Shown here: in pieces, positions 43,815 to 52,916 of the stretch
How the letters are laid out: every line of letters begins with the position of its first letter
How positions within the stretch are numbered: position 1 is the stretch's first letter
Assembly: GCA_020692355.1 (NCBI GenBank)
Contig: JAIMKP010000010.1
Coordinates: forward strand, 1 to 64,000
Length of the DNA stretch: 64,000 bases
Source: Desulfosporosinus sp.
GTDB taxonomy: Bacteria; Bacillota; Desulfitobacteriia; Desulfitobacteriales; Desulfitobacteriaceae
Direction of reading: 5' to 3'
The notes under the pieces: model-generated
The model's input: only the letters and a program-made list of their open reading frames with translations
What the model was told of the DNA's origin: nothing
Databases searched by the model: none
Translations under genes and position numbers: made by a program

Positions 43815-44024
43815 TTGGTAAGTCACAGCAGCAAAATTATCGTTAACCAGGATTGGTGCAAGAAATGCGGTATCTGTGTTGCTTTTTGCCCGAAGAAAGT
43901 CTTAGGGAGCGACGAGCTGGGCCGGGTCGTCATTGTAGAGCCTGAGCAGTGTATCGCCTGCAAAATCTGTGAGCGCCTGTGTCCGGATTTTGCCATCAAC
44001 ATCGAGGTGAACAAAGATGAGTAA
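43815..44024 (+). CDS. korD: 2-oxoacid:ferredoxin oxidoreductase, ferredoxin-like delta subunit
   Basis: The 69-residue protein has two [4Fe-4S] motifs, CKKCGICVAFCP and CIACKICERLCP, typical of KorD/PorD subunits. TTG at 43815 is the only suitable start, with GGAGA about 10 bases upstream. The gene overlaps korA by eight bases, so translation is coupled. Together the four proteins make a heterotetrameric ferredoxin oxidoreductase. Confidence 0.9.
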   Translation: MVSHSSKIIVNQDWCKKCGICVAFCPKKVLGSDELGRVVIVEPEQCIACKICERLCPDFAINIEVNKDE

Positions 44025-45144
44025 AGCAAGATTAATGCAAGGCAATGAGGCCTGTGCCGAAGGCGCGCTCGCGGCCGGAGTTAAATTTTATGCCGGTTAT
44101 CCCATTACCCCCTCAACCGAAATTGCCGAAATCATGGCCGAAAAACTACCGCTAATAGGCGGAACCTTCATCCAAATGGAAGATGAGATCGGGAGCATGG
44201 CCGCCATCATCGGGGCCTCCCTCACGGGAGCCAAAGCCCTGACTGCTACGAGCGGTCCTGGCTTTTCCCTTAAACAAGAAAACCTAGGCTATGCCATCGC
44301 CACCGAAGTTCCCTGTGTCCTCGTCAATGTCCAGCGCGCAGGCCCAAGCACCGGGCTGCCGACCTCTCCAGCCCAGGCGGATGTCATGCAAGCCCGCTGG
44401 GGCACGCACGGAGATCACCCGATCATCGCCCTTTGCCCCTCATCGGTGCAGGAGTGTTATGAACTCACTGTCAAAGCCTTTAACTTTGCCGAAGAATTCC
44501 GCCAGCCCGTGATCATGCTCATGGACGAAGTCGTCGGACATTTGCGGGAAAAAGTGGAACTCCCGGACGCAGTCGAAGTGGTTGAACGCAAGAAACCAAG
44601 CGTCTCCCCGGATGAATATATTCCCTATGCAAACAATGAATCCATGATCCCGGCCATGGCCAATTTTGGAGATGGCTACCGCTATCACGTCACCGGGCTC
44701 ACGCACGGCGAAAACGGTTTGCCCACGGGCAAACCTGCTGTCGCGGAGAAATATCTGGAGCGCCTCACCCGCAAGCTTGACCCTTATCTTGACCGCATTC
44801 AGCTCTATGAAGAAATCCTCCTGGAGGATGCCGAACTCATCGTCGTCGCCTATGGCGGCCCGGCCCGTTCCGCCCTTGAGGCGGTGCATGCAGCCCGCTC
44901 TGAGGGGCTCAACGTTGGTTTTTTTCGTCCCATCACCATCTGGCCCTTTCCTCAAGAGGCCCTCGAGAAATATGCCGGGCGCCAATTCCTCGTCCCAGAA
45001 ATGAACAGCGGCCAGCTTGTCGGAGAAATTGAACGGGTCGTGGGTCGCCGTCAGGTTCAACGCTTGAACCGCATTGACGGGGAACTCATCACGCCAGACC
45101 AGATATTGCAGAGAATCCGGGAGGTGATGACCCATGTTCAGTGA
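44017..45144 (+). CDS. korA: 2-oxoacid:ferredoxin oxidoreductase, alpha subunit
   Basis: The 375-residue protein has the Kor/Por alpha core: LMQGNEACAEGALAAGVKFY, AGYPITPSTEIAE, ATSGPGFSLKQENLGYA, and RAGPSTGLPTSPAQAD. It binds CoA and the pyrophosphate half of TPP and decarboxylates a 2-oxoacid (2-oxoglutarate, pyruvate or branched), with reduced ferredoxin as product. Substrate cannot be told with certainty from sequence. Coding DNA is unusually C-rich at third positions compared with neighbours. A 154-bp piece of it (44052-44205) recurs at 55.5 kb. A sibling pathway use is pyruvate made by the adjacent malic enzyme. Confidence 0.92.
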   Translation: MSKARLMQGNEACAEGALAAGVKFYAGYPITPSTEIAEIMAEKLPLIGGTFIQMEDEIGSMAAIIGASLTGAKALTATSGPGFSLKQENLGYAIATEVPCVLVNVQRAGPSTGLPTSPAQADVMQARWGTHGDHPIIALCPSSVQECYELTVKAFNFAEEFRQPVIMLMDEVVGHLREKVELPDAVEVVERKKPSVSPDEYIPYANNESMIPAMANFGDGYRYHVTGLTHGENGLPTGKPAVAEKYLERLTRKLDPYLDRIQLYEEILLEDAELIVVAYGGPARSALEAVHAARSEGLNVGFFRPITIWPFPQEALEKYAGRQFLVPEMNSGQLVGEIERVVGRRQVQRLNRIDGELITPDQILQRIREVMTHVQ

Positions 45145-45934
45145 AATCGCCCAATACTTTCGCACCGAGGCCCTGCCCCATATCTGGTGTCCGGGATGTG
45201 GCATCGGTACCATCACTGCCGCCATTGTCCGCTCCATCAAGACCCTCCAGCTGGATCAGAACAACGTCGTCATCGTCTCCGGCATCGGTTGTTCTTCACG
45301 CATGCCAGGTTACCTCGACTTTAACACCCTGCACACCACGCACGGGCGGGCCCTGGCCTTCGCCACCGGCATCAAAGCATCTCGGCCAGAACTCGACGTC
45401 TTCGTGATCATGGGAGATGGAGATGCCTCCGCCATCGGCGGCAATCACTTCATCCATGCGGCCCGACGCAATATTGATTTAACGGCCATCATCATCAATA
45501 ATAGTATCTATGGGATGACCGGGGGCCAAAGCTCGCCCATGACCCCGCACGACAAACGGGCGACAACCTCTCCGTATGGCAACCTAGAGCGGCCCTTTCA
45601 AATCCTTGATGTAGCCAAAGCGGCTGGAGCCACCTATGGTGCCCGAGCCACCGCTTTCCACAACCAGCTCCTCACCAAACTCATCGTCAACGCCTACAAT
45701 AACCCCGGATTTTCCGTCGTTGAAACCATCTCCCAATGCCCCGTGTCCTATGGCCGGCGCAACAAATTCAAAACCCCTGCCGACATGCTCATGTGGCAGA
45801 AAGAGCATGCCGTCATGATCGGACAAAAAGAAGCGGTAGGAGAAGACTTTTCCATCGGCGAAATCTTTAAGTCCGAAGCCCCAGAATACACTGGGGAGTA
45901 TGCCAAACTGCGTCAGCGCCTGAAGGGGGAATGA
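45134..45934 (+). CDS. korB: 2-oxoacid:ferredoxin oxidoreductase, beta subunit
   Basis: The 266-residue protein has the TPP-binding region: HIWCPGCGIGTITAA with Cys residues for a cluster, then FVIMGDGDASAIGGNH and IIINNSIYGMTGGQSSPMT. This GDG...NN pattern is the Kor/Por beta signature. It overlaps korA by 11 bases and is followed at once by korC. Confidence 0.93.
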   Translation: MFSEIAQYFRTEALPHIWCPGCGIGTITAAIVRSIKTLQLDQNNVVIVSGIGCSSRMPGYLDFNTLHTTHGRALAFATGIKASRPELDVFVIMGDGDASAIGGNHFIHAARRNIDLTAIIINNSIYGMTGGQSSPMTPHDKRATTSPYGNLERPFQILDVAKAAGATYGARATAFHNQLLTKLIVNAYNNPGFSVVETISQCPVSYGRRNKFKTPADMLMWQKEHAVMIGQKEAVGEDFSIGEIFKSEAPEYTGEYAKLRQRLKGE

Positions 45935-45936
45935 GC

Positions 45937-46485
45937 ATGGCGAAACAGCAATTTATCTTCAGCGGAACCGGTGGCCAAGGGCTAATACTTGCCGCCATCA
46001 TGCTCGCCGATGCGGCCGTCCTAGCCGGACAGAATGTCGTCCAGTCCCAAAGTTACGGCCCGGAAGCCCGCGGAGGAGCGAGCAAAGCGGAAGTCATCAT
46101 CAGTGATGAAGCTATCAACTACCCGAAAGTGCAAAGGCCGGATCTCGTACTCTCCATCAGCCAGGAAGCGTATAAAAAATATGGACTCACCCTAGACGAA
46201 AAAGCCAAACTCATCGTGGATGACACCTACGTCCCTGAAACCAAACCCAGAAGCCGCAACTTCTATTCCCTGCCGCTCACCAAAGTGACGCGCACAGAAT
46301 TTGGCAGTGAACAAAGTGCCAATGTTGTGGCCCTGGGAGCCGTGGCCGCCATCAGTCGCCAACTCAGCCTGGAACACGTGCGTGAAGCGGTTCGCCAGCG
46401 CGCACCGAAAGGAACCACCGATCGTAACCTTAAAGCCCTGGAACTCGGCTGGCAGCTCGGGGTAGGAGCGCTAAACCAAGCTTAA
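45937..46485 (+). CDS. korC: 2-oxoacid:ferredoxin oxidoreductase, gamma subunit
   Basis: The 182-residue protein has FIFSGTGGQGLILAAIMLADA, SYGPEARGGASKAEVIIS and DDTYVPET, typical of the POR gamma domain. ATG at 45937 is chosen because GGGGGA lies six bases before it; ATG at 45931 overlaps the korB stop codon and is also possible. It ends the kor gene set. Between it and the next gene are two tandem 14-bp units (TCGAACATCGAATA). Confidence 0.9.
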   Translation: MAKQQFIFSGTGGQGLILAAIMLADAAVLAGQNVVQSQSYGPEARGGASKAEVIISDEAINYPKVQRPDLVLSISQEAYKKYGLTLDEKAKLIVDDTYVPETKPRSRNFYSLPLTKVTRTEFGSEQSANVVALGAVAAISRQLSLEHVREAVRQRAPKGTTDRNLKALELGWQLGVGALNQA

Positions 46486-46536
46486 CTCGAACATCGAATA
46501 TCGAACATCGAATATCGCGTTCGCGGAAGGTGATGA

Positions 46537-47928
46537 ATGGAAGTGCTTGATTCAAAAGATAAGGAATGGACAAAAGATACCCTAAATCGTTTAAGCGAAG
46601 CCTTAGCGGCTGTCTTTCTGGAAGACTGGGGCGGCCCGCGCAGCCCCATGGCCTTGCGCTACATCCATGAGACGATCATCCCTGATTTGATGCATTGTCT
46701 GCGCCATAATGGGGACTTGCTCCAGAACCCGAGCTTTGCCGAAGTGATCAGTTGGAAACTTAAAACCCAATTCGCCTACCCAACCAGCATTGCCGGTTCT
46801 TTAGCTACGGATCTCCTGCAAGTGGCCCAAGACATGGTCATTATCCCGCAGGTCACCGATCCCAGAGAACCCTGGCGGCGGACTTTCCGCCTCTGGGTGA
46901 GCGGAGAAACACTGCCCAACATCGTGGAACGAACCGGCTATCCGTTGGATTACCTGGATCTCCTCCTGCTCCGGCTTAAAAAACTGCGCCGCTTTATTGC
47001 CGGACGCCGAGTGAGCCTTCTCGAATGTCTGCAGCACGAGGAACTCAAAGCTTATGGCTTTGAACAACTCAGTTTCCTCTACCAGTTTGAATCCTCCCTT
47101 GCAGGGGAACCCCTCTTTAGGGAGAGGCTCGCTCTAGAGCAGGTCATTCACGAACTCGGAGTGCCGCTGGAAGTCTCCGACCTCGTAACCCTCCTCGAAG
47201 TCATCCACCAACAGGAAGGCCGGCTGGATGAGCCCTCCTTAATCGCGGCGTTAAGGGAAGTCACTGTCCCCGTGGGTGCTGGAGGGAGTGGCAAAGCCTA
47301 TCTCTTCCCGGAAATTCTTCAAGGGCTCATTTCCGTCTATTGGGTGCACAAAAACAAAGCGGGGAAACTGGCTTTAAGTGAAAAGAGCGCCCAAATCCTC
47401 GCCGGATTCCTCCTACCCCGTTTGGCTGAACGGGTAGAGGAAGCGATTAACGCCAAAGATATGGCAAGAGCGAAGGAAATCCTTTTAGAGCAAAACCCAG
47501 AGATTCTGGCCAGGCTCATCGGCAGGCTTGCGAAAGAGCTGAACGCGGCGGCAAGCTTTGAACTCTTAACGAGTGCTTATAAGCAAGTGAGTCGGAGAAT
47601 TGACCTGCAGATCCTTGAGGGTCTCGGAGGGGTCGACATGGCACTCGGGTTCCTGCTGGGAGCCTTAAGTGACAAGGACAGCCTGCTCCGGGCGAAGGCG
47701 TGCGAAGCCCTTGGCCGCCTAGGGAAGGAAGAAGCCATAGCGCCGCTCAGCGAACGTTTAGAAGACGAAGTCCCCGGCGTGCGGGAAAAGGCAGCGGAGG
47801 CGTTGGGCAAGCTCAAAGCCCAGGCTGCTGCCGAGGCCTTGGCTGACAGGGCCGGGGATATCGCGGAGGCTATCTTGGTGCGCGAAGCGGCGCGAGAGGC
47901 GCTGCAGCAGATATCGGTAAGGAAGTAG
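46537..47928 (+). CDS. HEAT-repeat protein, unknown function
   Basis: The 463-residue protein has no membrane segment. Its N-terminal two thirds is helical and unrecognised (EWTKDTLNRLSEALAAVFLE); the C-terminal 110 residues form HEAT repeats: LLGALSDKDSLLRAKACEAL, GRLGKEEAIAPLSERLEDEV, and PGVREKAAEALGKLKAQAAA. HEAT repeats usually bind proteins. It starts 51 bp after korC in the same C-rich composition. Its last 208 bases recur in the chimeric scar at 55.7 kb. A link with the oxidoreductase is suggested by position only. Confidence 0.85.
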   Translation: MEVLDSKDKEWTKDTLNRLSEALAAVFLEDWGGPRSPMALRYIHETIIPDLMHCLRHNGDLLQNPSFAEVISWKLKTQFAYPTSIAGSLATDLLQVAQDMVIIPQVTDPREPWRRTFRLWVSGETLPNIVERTGYPLDYLDLLLLRLKKLRRFIAGRRVSLLECLQHEELKAYGFEQLSFLYQFESSLAGEPLFRERLALEQVIHELGVPLEVSDLVTLLEVIHQQEGRLDEPSLIAALREVTVPVGAGGSGKAYLFPEILQGLISVYWVHKNKAGKLALSEKSAQILAGFLLPRLAERVEEAINAKDMARAKEILLEQNPEILARLIGRLAKELNAAASFELLTSAYKQVSRRIDLQILEGLGGVDMALGFLLGALSDKDSLLRAKACEALGRLGKEEAIAPLSERLEDEVPGVREKAAEALGKLKAQAAAEALADRAGDIAEAILVREAAREALQQISVRK

Positions 47929-47942
47929 CCATTTGATCATAG

Positions 47943-47971
47943 GGCCTCAACTTTTGAGTTGAGGCCTTTTT
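47943..47971 (+). terminator. Terminator after the HEAT gene
   Basis: GGCCTCAACT pairs with AGTTGAGGCC followed by TTTTT. This closes the kor-HEAT transcription unit. Confidence 0.85.
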
Positions 47972-48002
47972 GTGTGCCAGGCAGTTTGTACCTACAATGG
48001 AG

Positions 48003-48115
48003 AGTGAACTCGTTTAGCTTTCGCTAAACATCGGGGCTTCGGTGGGGGACGCTACCCCCACCGAAGAAATTGAAGCAGTAACCCCCGCTTATAGAAGCGG
48101 GGGTCTTAGACGGCG
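48003..48115 (+). repeat. Double-hairpin repeat, copy B
   Basis: Starts AGTGAACTCG and has GCTTCGGTGGGGG with CCCCCACCGAAG, then ACCCCCGCTT with AAGCGGGGGT around an ATAG loop. The second stem differs at several positions from copy A, yet every change is matched in the other arm. It lies between the HEAT terminator and the tctC promoter. Confidence 0.8.
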
Positions 48116-48170
48116 ATAAACGTTACTCTATTTAATAACGAAAATATTGTGAATTTTGGATAAAGACGTC

Positions 48171-48200
48171 TTGACGACAAGGAGAGAAGTGTAATATACT
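48171..48200 (+). promoter_or_regulatory. Promoter of the tct operon
   Basis: TTGACG (48171-48176), 18-base spacer, TATACT (48195-48200). The 450-bp gap before tctC holds a terminator, repeat copy B, this promoter, the palindrome below and an A/T-rich leader. Confidence 0.65.
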
Positions 48201-48209
48201 TTAATAAAT

Positions 48210-48225
48210 TGGAACGTTCGTTCCA
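48210..48225 (+). promoter_or_regulatory. IclR-type operator candidate
   Basis: TGGAACG-TT-CGTTCCA is a 7-bp inverted repeat with a two-base gap lying about ten bases after the -10 box, a repressor position. Its GGAAC...GTTCC form is like IclR-family sites, and an IclR gene closes this gene cluster at 53.9 kb. Confidence 0.6.
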
Positions 48226-48379
48226 CTAGATGGTACAAATCTAAAATGGTTAAGCCTATTTTAAGTAAAGCGATGAGGTGATTTTATAGACTCAAAAACT
48301 ATCGTGCAATGGGGGCAGAATCAATTAACAAGCGAGGGATACTCAGGGGATTTTTCAAGTTGAAGGGAGAATTGTTTTG

Positions 48380-49387
48380 ATGAAAAAGAAATCGGGTTTA
48401 ATAGCTTTAATTGGGCTGATGCTTATTTTGTTGGTTACGGCTTGTGGACAACAGCCCACAAAACAAACGCAGGCGAATGAAGGTGCCGATTATCCCAACA
48501 AACCTGTAAAAATAGTTGCACCCAGTGGTACGGGAGGCGGTTGGGATACCACTGCCCGACTTATGTCCAAAGTTATGGGCGAAACAAAACTGATCAAGGT
48601 TGGTTTACCCGTTGAAAATATCGAAGGTGGAAGTGGTAAGGTTTTTCTGGAGGGATTCCTGAAAAATAATGTAGGTGATCCCTATACCATTTTTGTTAAC
48701 TCTCCGCCCATACTCATTAATACCGCACAGGGATTTAAGTATTCTTATAAAGATGTAACTCCGATTGCAGGAATTATTTCGGAATATGATTCCTTTGTCG
48801 TTCCAGCAAATTCCAAATATAAGACTCTCAAAGAAGTTATGGATGCCTTAAAGCAAAATCCCGCGTCTGTTAAGATTGGAGGGGGTTCCGCCCCCGGAGG
48901 AATGGATCATCTGGCGTTTATGGCAGCAGCGAAGAAAGCCGGAATTGAGATTACAAAGATCAATTATGTTCCCTTCCAAGGTGGAGGTCAGGTTATGACG
49001 GCTTTGTTAGGCAACAATATTGATTTGGCTTCTACGGGAATTTCCGAAGTACAGGGACAAATGCAAGCAGGTACGGTTCGCATGCTTGCAGTCACTTCAG
49101 CTCAACGGATTGAGGGGTTAGATGTGCCTACGGTAAAAGAAGCAGGCTATGACGCCACTTTTGATATCTGGCGCGGATTCTTTGGAGCTAAGGACATGCC
49201 CGCCTATGCCAAAAAGTATTGGGAGGATAACTTAGCCAAGATGGTAAAGACTCCAGAGTGGCAACAGGTCGTAAAGAACCAAAAATGGACGAGTTCCTAT
49301 CGCAACAGTGAGGAATTCACCAAATTTCTGGGTGAACAAACTCAAGTGATTTCCAATTTGATGAAAGAACTGGGTCTAACCAAATAG
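48380..49387 (+). CDS. tctC: TctC-family tricarboxylate-binding lipoprotein
   Basis: The 335-residue protein has a lipoprotein signal ending LLVTAC (Cys22) and the TctC fold: YPNKPVKIVAPSGTGGGWDT, GGGSAPGGMDHLAFMAAAKK and IDLASTGISEVQGQ. It captures a tri- or dicarboxylate outside the membrane for the TctAB permease. ATG at 48380 is chosen over TTG 48377; AAGGGAGA lies ten bases before it. It is the first gene of a TctCBA transporter, driven by the promoter and operator just upstream. Confidence 0.93.
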   Translation: MKKKSGLIALIGLMLILLVTACGQQPTKQTQANEGADYPNKPVKIVAPSGTGGGWDTTARLMSKVMGETKLIKVGLPVENIEGGSGKVFLEGFLKNNVGDPYTIFVNSPPILINTAQGFKYSYKDVTPIAGIISEYDSFVVPANSKYKTLKEVMDALKQNPASVKIGGGSAPGGMDHLAFMAAAKKAGIEITKINYVPFQGGGQVMTALLGNNIDLASTGISEVQGQMQAGTVRMLAVTSAQRIEGLDVPTVKEAGYDATFDIWRGFFGAKDMPAYAKKYWEDNLAKMVKTPEWQQVVKNQKWTSSYRNSEEFTKFLGEQTQVISNLMKELGLTK

Positions 49388-49399
49388 GGAGGGAATCAG

Positions 49400-49885
49400 T
49401 TGGAGAAGAACTCGGTATTCGACCGATATGTCAGTGGATTTACTTTCCTATTAGGCTTATTGGTTATTATCTATTCAATGGTACTTCCTAAGCCAATTTT
49501 TGCAGGCCAGATGGGCCCGGGAATTTTTCCGACAGGGATAGGTGTTTTAATCGTCATTGTTTCTGCTGTTTTATTTCGCGAAAGTGGAAAGGAAGGTCGA
49601 ACTGGAACTATCGCCCAACCGACATCGGATCAGCAAGTAACAACGGAGAAACTGTTTAATCGTCATCTGCTCATTGTCATCGTGGCCTTGATCATCTATA
49701 TACTGCTATTTCAAATACTTGGTTTTGTCATCAGCAGTATGGCCATGATTTTAGCCCTAGGATGGTTGTTAGGAGCACGAAAATGGATTCCCCTGACGCT
49801 TATCAGTGTATTATTTCCGACAGCCTTATTTCTGCTATTTGGCATGCTTGGGGTAGAACTACCAGCAGGAATAATTCACTTCTGA
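49400..49885 (+). CDS. tctB: TctB small membrane subunit
   Basis: The 161-residue protein has four hydrophobic segments: FLLGLLVIIYSMVL, IGVLIVIVSAVLF, LIVIVALIIYILLFQILGF and LISVLFPTALFLLFGML. Length and topology match TctB. TTG at 49400 follows GGGAGGG seven bases upstream. It accompanies TctA in an ion-driven tripartite tricarboxylate transporter. Confidence 0.85.
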   Translation: MEKNSVFDRYVSGFTFLLGLLVIIYSMVLPKPIFAGQMGPGIFPTGIGVLIVIVSAVLFRESGKEGRTGTIAQPTSDQQVTTEKLFNRHLLIVIVALIIYILLFQILGFVISSMAMILALGWLLGARKWIPLTLISVLFPTALFLLFGMLGVELPAGIIHF

Positions 49886-49901
49886 GAGAAGGAGGAGTTC
49901 C

Positions 49902-51416
49902 GTGGATATTTGGCAACATTTGCTCGGGGGATTCGGCATTGCGTTAACTCCTATGAATTTGTTCTATGCCTTTATCGGAGTTCTGATAGGTACAATGGTA
50001 GGGGTACTTCCGGGAATTGGTCCGATGAGCGGGGTGGCCCTTCTTATACCCGTTACTTACAATCTGAATACGGCAAGTGCGATTATCCTGATGGCCGGAG
50101 TTTATTATGGAGCCATGTATGGTGGTTCCACAACGTCAATTTTATTGAATACTCCTGGTGAATCTTCATCAGTCGTAACGGCGTTGGATGGCTATGAAAT
50201 GGCCAAACGTGGAAGAGCTGGTTCGGCTCTCTCTATAGCAGCGATTGGTTCATTTGTAGCCGGTACGTTTAGTGTTTTAATGCTTAATCTTCTCGGGCCT
50301 TCCTTAGCCAAAGTGGCCATTCGTTTTGGGCCGCCTGAATATTTTTCCCTCATGCTTTTTGGCCTGACTGCTGTAGCCGGTTTTGCAGGGAAAAGCAGGA
50401 ATAAGGCCTTCCTTTCGCTCTTTATCGGCATGCTCATCTCGATGATTGGAACCGATCTGGTTTCGGGTTCAGAGCGCTTTACCTTTGGCATTTCTAATCT
50501 CTCTGATGGCATAGATTTTATTATTGTATCGATAGGTGTCTTTGCTTTGGGAGAGGTCTTTACAACCATCGTGGAAATGAACAAAGGTAAGCAGACAAGG
50601 TTCCGGATCGAAGGGAAAATTTGGCCCTCCCGCGAAGAACTGCGCCGTTCTGTCGGTCCGATCGCTCGTGGTTCAGTATTGGGTTTTTTTATCGGGGTTT
50701 TGCCGGGGGCGGGAGCGACAATCGCCTCATTTATTGCTTATGATTTAGAAAAAAGAATTTCCAAGTTCCGTCATCTTTTTGGCAAAGGAGCAATCGAAGG
50801 AGTGGCGGCACCGGAGAGTGCCAATAATGGGGCCGCTGGTGGGGCTATGGTTCCGTTGCTTACCTTAGGGGTTCCCGGAAGCGGTACGACGGCCATCTTA
50901 CTGGGAGCACTGATGATTCATGGGATTACGCCCGGACCCCTATTGTTCGAGAAAAATCCCGATGTTGCCTGGGGGTTGATTGCCAGTATGTATATTGGAA
51001 ACTTGATGTTGTTGGTGCTCAACCTGCCGCTCGTGGGGCTATTTGCCAAAATCATCGACATACCACAAGTCTACCTTCTGCCGATGATCATCATCATTTC
51101 CACACTTGGGATTTACGGGGTTTCCGGTAATATCTTCGGTCTCTGGCTCTTGCTGTTCTTTGGGATTATTGGGTATTTTATGAAAAGGTATGATTACCCC
51201 GGTGCACCTATGATTTTGGGACTGGTTTTGGCACCGCTTATGGAACAGTCTCTACGTCAGGCACTGATCATGAGTAATGGTGCTTATACGATTTTTGTTG
51301 TAAGGCCGATATCACTTGTTCTTCTGCTATTGGCAGCCGCTGCGATCGTGGTACCGCTTCTCTTAAGGAAGAAGAACGGGAAGTTTGATCAGGTTGAAAA
51401 GGATATGGAACTTTAA
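49902..51416 (+). CDS. tctA: TctA large membrane subunit
   Basis: The 504-residue protein has the TctA signatures [20 protein letters not shown] and [20 protein letters not shown], one per inverted repeat, and about 11-12 membrane helices. GTG at 49902 follows AAGGAGGAG. It forms the ion-coupled channel that takes substrate from TctC. The substrate is inferred from the CoA transferase and lyase genes downstream. Confidence 0.93.
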   Translation: MDIWQHLLGGFGIALTPMNLFYAFIGVLIGTMVGVLPGIGPMSGVALLIPVTYNLNTASAIILMAGVYYGAMYGGSTTSILLNTPGESSSVVTALDGYEMAKRGRAGSALSIAAIGSFVAGTFSVLMLNLLGPSLAKVAIRFGPPEYFSLMLFGLTAVAGFAGKSRNKAFLSLFIGMLISMIGTDLVSGSERFTFGISNLSDGIDFIIVSIGVFALGEVFTTIVEMNKGKQTRFRIEGKIWPSREELRRSVGPIARGSVLGFFIGVLPGAGATIASFIAYDLEKRISKFRHLFGKGAIEGVAAPESANNGAAGGAMVPLLTLGVPGSGTTAILLGALMIHGITPGPLLFEKNPDVAWGLIASMYIGNLMLLVLNLPLVGLFAKIIDIPQVYLLPMIIIISTLGIYGVSGNIFGLWLLLFFGIIGYFMKRYDYPGAPMILGLVLAPLMEQSLRQALIMSNGAYTIFVVRPISLVLLLLAAAAIVVPLLLRKKNGKFDQVEKDMEL

Positions 51417-51457
51417 GAAAGTATTCGGTAATGGTTGAGTGAAAAAGGGTTAAGTCC

Positions 51458-51577
51458 AGTGAACTCGTTCAACTAAAGTTGAACATCGAGACTTCGGTGG
51501 GGGAGTTTACCCCCACCGAAGCAAAGTACGAGGTACCACTCCCACTTGTAGAAGTGGGAGTCTCACGATTGGATCAA
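51458..51577 (+). repeat. Double-hairpin repeat, copy C
   Basis: Nearly identical to copy A over its 120 bp (a few substitutions, such as AGTTTAC for AGTCTAC in the first loop). It lies within the tct-catabolic gene cluster, between tctA and the CoA transferase gene, so it may influence expression of the latter genes. Confidence 0.85.
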
Positions 51578-51658
51578 AGGTACTAACATATGATCAAGGG
51601 CGGGATCTTGTCGGATCCTGCCCGCAGTATGTCATTGAAATGCAGGAGGAGAAAAACA

Positions 51659-52849
51659 GTGTCAGCATTGAAAGGAATTCGTGTATTGGATGTGACCACA
51701 GTCATTGCAGCACCATTTGCAGCAGGCTTAATGGCCGACTTTGGCGCTGACGTTATAAAAGTTGAATTACCGGGTACGGGGGATCCTTTTCGTAAATTAG
51801 GCCCGTATCATAAGGGACAGGCTCTTCGCTGGGCCACTATGGGTAGGAATAAGCGCTGCATTACCTTAGATTTACACCAGAAAGTGGGCAAAGATTTGTT
51901 CCTTCAACTGGTAGCAAAGAGCGATTTAGTCTTAGAAAATTTTAGAACAGGGACTTTGGCTAAATGGGGTTTGGATTATCAAACATTACGTAAAGCAAAT
52001 CCCAAGGTCATTGTTGTTCATGTTACAGGATATGGACAAACTGGACCTTATAAAGACAAAGCTGGATTTGGTACTCCAGCAACCGCTTTTTCTGGAATGA
52101 CTTATATTACCGGTTACCCGGATCGACCGCCGGTAAGCCCTTCGTTCTCCCTGACTGACTATATTAGTGGGCTCTATGCAGTGATGGGGGCTTTATTGGC
52201 TTTGTATCATCGCGACGCTCTAAAAGGGCCAGGTCAAGAGGTGGATATTTCTCTTTACGAAGGCATTTTCCGGATGTTAGAGTTCTTAGTTGCCGATTTT
52301 GATAAAAATCATGTGGTTCGGGAACGTAAACCGATGCTCAGCGGAACGTCAAGTCCCGGAGGCACCTATCAAACAAGGGATGGTCAATGGGTGGTACTTG
52401 TTACGAGTACTGATAAAACCTTTGAGTATTTAGCCAGAGCGATGAACAGGGAGGATCTGCTTACCAACCCACAATTCAGTACGAATGCAGCACGTTTAGA
52501 GAACGACGCTGAGGTAGACACCATTGTTCGTGACTGGATTGGCAGCCATAATTATAAAAACATGAAAGACATTCTTGACGATGCAGGAGTACCTGTCAAC
52601 CTTATCTATAGTATACAAGAGATATTTAAAGATCCGCATTATCAGGCACGGGAAAACATCGTAGAAATGCCACATCCCCAGTTGCAAACTATCAAGATGC
52701 CAGGAGTGGTACCAAAAATGAGCGTGACACCGGGTGAAATCAAATGGGTAGGTCCGGAATTAGGGGCCCACAATGAAGAAGTGTATCGTTCCTTATTGAA
52801 CTTAGATACGGAAGAAATAACTCGGTTGAAAGAACAACGGGTTATATGA
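51659..52849 (+). CDS. Class III (CaiB/BaiF-type) CoA transferase
   Basis: The 396-residue product has the family start ALKGIRVLDVTTVIAAPFAAG, followed by LMADFGADVIKVELPGTGDP, RNKRCITLDL and the central VTGYGQTGPYKDKAGF. Class III transferases move CoA between carboxylates by a catalytic Asp. GTG at 51659 has AGGAGG ten bases upstream; an earlier in-frame ATG at 51590 is less likely. It probably activates the acid imported by TctCBA before cleavage by the lyase that follows. Confidence 0.9.
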   Translation: MSALKGIRVLDVTTVIAAPFAAGLMADFGADVIKVELPGTGDPFRKLGPYHKGQALRWATMGRNKRCITLDLHQKVGKDLFLQLVAKSDLVLENFRTGTLAKWGLDYQTLRKANPKVIVVHVTGYGQTGPYKDKAGFGTPATAFSGMTYITGYPDRPPVSPSFSLTDYISGLYAVMGALLALYHRDALKGPGQEVDISLYEGIFRMLEFLVADFDKNHVVRERKPMLSGTSSPGGTYQTRDGQWVVLVTSTDKTFEYLARAMNREDLLTNPQFSTNAARLENDAEVDTIVRDWIGSHNYKNMKDILDDAGVPVNLIYSIQEIFKDPHYQARENIVEMPHPQLQTIKMPGVVPKMSVTPGEIKWVGPELGAHNEEVYRSLLNLDTEEITRLKEQRVI

Positions 52850-52858
52850 GTGCGACAA

Positions 52859-52900
52859 GGTGAACGCCCATTTATAGAAGTTGGCGTTTTAGATGTGGAT
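52859..52900 (+). repeat. Partial double-hairpin repeat, copy D
   Basis: GTGAACGCCCATTTATAGAA and the following GTTGGCGTTTTAG match the right-hand hairpin of the family, with the conserved ATAG loop. The stem is imperfect. The first hairpin is missing. Confidence 0.6.
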
Positions 52901-52916
52901 AAATGGAGGGTATTTT

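Noticed and set aside
46484-46515. The TCGAACATCGAATA double unit as a regulatory site
   Set aside because: It is a two-unit tandem repeat of 14 bp with no palindromic character; a replication-slippage product is the simpler explanation.
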